NCBI GenBank assembly: GCA_031280795.1
Contig: JAITGF010000008.1
Coordinates: 1-24,656 of the forward strand
Length of the DNA stretch: 24,656 nucleotides
Direction: 5' to 3'
DNA from: Candidatus Ancillula prorhinotermitis
Lineage (GTDB): Bacteria; Actinomycetota; Actinomycetes; Actinomycetales; Bifidobacteriaceae
A model generated the notes under the pieces. It had not been told where the DNA came from, did no database searches, and was given only the letters and a program-made list of their open reading frames with translations. Shown in pieces: positions 23,213 through 24,656 of the stretch (position 1 is the stretch's first letter; every line of letters starts with the position of its first letter). A program made the translations under genes and the position numbers.

Positions 23213-24313
23213 ATGAAGATTTTAGTAGGTATGTCAGGTGGGGTCGATTCGTCACTAGCTGCTGCACTTTGCGTCGAGGAAGGGCATCAAGTAATGGGTG
23301 TCACAATGGAGCTGACTCGCAAAGAGCAGATTAACGCACCAGGTTTTATTGATCATGGCTCGATCGAAGAGGCTAATGATGCTAAATGTGTGGCAGAAAA
23401 GATAGGTATCCCTTTTGAAACCTGGGATATGAGTGAGTTGTACCGCGATAAGGTAGTTAAAGAATTTATCAATGCCTATTCCCGAGGTGAGACCCCTAAC
23501 CCGTGCGTGTCTTGCAACCAGAATGTGAAATTCTCCGCTTTAGTTGCCAAAGCGCGCGAAAAAGGTTTCGATATGGTGGCGACTGGTCATTATGCTCGCG
23601 TCTTGCGTGAAGGCGATGATGGGTATCAAGGAAGTGGTATGCCTGAGCTCCATCGCGGCGTAAACGCCAGTAAAGACCAAAGCTATTTCGTCGCCTCAAT
23701 GCCTCCGAATGTGGTGCAGTTTTGTTACTTTCCACTTGGCAATTTCTTCGATAAAGCCGATGTGCGTACTGAAGCAAAGTTTCGAGAGTTCGCTACTCAT
23801 GATAAGAAGGATTCTTCTGATATATGTTTTTTGGCTAAAAATGCTAAGACCGAGTTTCTTGGAGCTAATCTCGGAAAAGATTTCGCCGGAGAAATTGTCG
23901 ATGAAGAAGGTAATGTTTTAGGTGAGCATCAAGGTTTTTGGAACTTCACCGTCGGTCAGCGTCAAGGTCTGGACATTAAAACTCCGCGTAAAGATGGTCG
24001 CCCCCGCTACGTGCTGTCTACTGACCCTACCACGAGGCAAGTGGTGGTCGGCCCTAAAGAAATGCTGCTTAAGCAAGAAGTGCGATGCAATGAGGTGAAA
24101 GTTTTTGGCGATCTACCTGAAAAATTCACTGCCCTTGCCCAGATACGCGCTCACGGAAAAAGCATCCTAGCTGATTTTGAACTAAATGGCGATGATTTGA
24201 TCGTCCGCGCCCAAGGCCATGGTGCCTTTGAAGCTGTGGCTAGAGGGCAGTCACTTGTGGCATACGATGTGGAGCGTAACTCTCGCGTGCTTTTGAAATC
24301 TACGCTTCAGTAA
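23213..24313 (+). CDS. mnmA: tRNA-specific 2-thiouridylase MnmA
   Basis: MnmA thiolates U34 of tRNA-Lys, -Glu and -Gln. At 366 aa it has the PP-loop GMSGGVDSSLAAA (7-19), the catalytic Cys101 in NPCVSCNQNVKF, the second Cys205 in SSDICFLAKN, GHYAR, NASKDQSYFV and FWNFTVGQRQGL, then a C-terminal beta-barrel. ATG 23213 is preceded by AAAGGT at a good distance, a normal Shine-Dalgarno start as expected for a second gene in an operon; the TTG just upstream (23210) is less likely. It ends the last coding unit before a repeat-rich non-coding tail. Confidence 0.97.
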   Translation: MKILVGMSGGVDSSLAAALCVEEGHQVMGVTMELTRKEQINAPGFIDHGSIEEANDAKCVAEKIGIPFETWDMSELYRDKVVKEFINAYSRGETPNPCVSCNQNVKFSALVAKAREKGFDMVATGHYARVLREGDDGYQGSGMPELHRGVNASKDQSYFVASMPPNVVQFCYFPLGNFFDKADVRTEAKFREFATHDKKDSSDICFLAKNAKTEFLGANLGKDFAGEIVDEEGNVLGEHQGFWNFTVGQRQGLDIKTPRKDGRPRYVLSTDPTTRQVVVGPKEMLLKQEVRCNEVKVFGDLPEKFTALAQIRAHGKSILADFELNGDDLIVRAQGHGAFEAVARGQSLVAYDVERNSRVLLKSTLQ

Positions 24314-24374
24314 TAGTGTGTTTATATAAATGGTTTTCATCACCGGCGTCAGATACTAAAAAGGTGCAATGAGA
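24314..24374. other. AT-rich spacer after mnmA, no gene seen
   Basis: The first part of the 343-bp stretch without a gene that runs to the window end. I see no stem-loop terminator, no reading frame of note and no promoter of the local type here. The rest of the stretch contains the repeats listed next. Confidence 0.5.
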
Positions 24375-24526
24375 AGGTTTCCTCGTATTTCAAAACGGAA
24401 CTCCATACTTGTAGATTCCCACGTATTTCAAAATGGAACTCCGCGCCTGTAGATTTCCACGTATTTCAAAATGGAACTTCATATTTGTAGCTTTCCACCT
24501 GTTTCAAAATGGAAACTTTTCGGCAC
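24375..24526. repeat. 38-bp tandem repeat, four units
   Basis: Units begin at 24375, 24413, 24451 and 24489 with an exact 38-bp period. The core GTATTTCAAAATGGAACT is almost invariant in units 1-3 and drifts in unit 4. The segment after it (positions 27-35 of the unit) varies most. Each unit can fold as TTCC(A)...(T)GGAA around the core; unit 4 has the best arms, TTTCCA and TGGAAA. The period is not a multiple of three, so a coding role is unlikely. Confidence 0.85.
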
Positions 24527-24560
24527 GCTCATTTCTGAATCGAAAATTCGCTAGGTTGTC

Positions 24561-24618
24561 AATAGATTTATTTATAGGAACTAAAATTTGGCTACGCAAA
24601 TTGTAGCATAAATCTATT
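24561..24618. repeat. 11-bp inverted repeat enclosing a small hairpin
   Basis: AATAGATTTAT (24561-24571) and ATAAATCTATT (24608-24618) are perfect complements. Between them GCTAC (24591-24595) and GTAGC (24603-24607) form a second stem that abuts the right arm. TTTTCC follows. It could be a terminator, a structured RNA or a protein-binding site. Confidence 0.65.
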
Positions 24619-24656
24619 TTCCAAACTACCTCAAAGTTTATTTTGAAAACACGTGT

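Noticed and set aside
24375..24526. CRISPR array (regular repeats with variable segments, TTGTAGAT-like ends)
   Set aside because: The period is only 38 bp, the 'variable' part is about 9 bp and still similar among units, and no cas gene is in the window.

Overview
The window reads as a stretch of chromosome from an actinobacterium. The main evidence is the order fhaA-fhaB-pstP-rodA-pbpA-pknA, the signature cell-division and signalling locus of that phylum. Supporting evidence is a HisA of the PriA type and a small Cys/His protein next to aroA of a kind I recall from actinobacteria. Base composition is moderate by eye, below what most actinobacteria show. Genes are packed with 4 to 17 nt overlaps and the biosynthetic genes are intact, which would fit a reduced, perhaps host-associated, lineage such as a Bifidobacteriaceae relative. 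That placement is inference.

Layout, left to right. (1) 1-355: the 3' end of a probable surface protein. (2) 363-1898: pdxS and pdxT (vitamin B6), where the start of pdxT is broken by an apparent one-base shift. (3) 1906-6028: guaA, a small Cys/His protein, aroA and a xerC/D recombinase. (4) 6068-8050: a membrane-anchored ABC substrate-binding protein and its permease, with no ATPase nearby. (5) 8092-9603: an APC-family amino acid transporter. (6) 9638-11275, minus strand: gltX. (7) 11276-11488: a divergent control region dense in inverted repeats. (8) 11489-14700: hisA/priA, miaB and miaA. (9) 14715-21637, minus strand: the fhaA-to-pknA operon. (10) 21731-24313: argH and mnmA. (11) 24314-24656: a non-coding tail holding a 38-bp tandem repeat and a nested inverted repeat.

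The most striking property is shared control. Nearly every first gene of a transcription unit is preceded by TGN-TATAAT (or a close variant) and its start codon lies 6 to 8 nt further on, so the mRNAs should be leaderless. Six of the eight promoters also carry a box of the form (G/A/T)TGCA(C/G), 17 or 19 nt upstream of the -10, where TTGACA would be expected. Genes inside operons instead use Shine-Dalgarno sites or stop/start overlaps. The exception is the ABC-transporter unit, which lacks the -35-like box and has a short leader with a ribosome site.

The genes together cover cofactor, purine, aromatic, histidine and arginine synthesis, tRNA charging and modification (GltX, MiaA, MiaB, MnmA), chromosome dimer resolution, and Ser/Thr-phosphorylation-controlled wall elongation.
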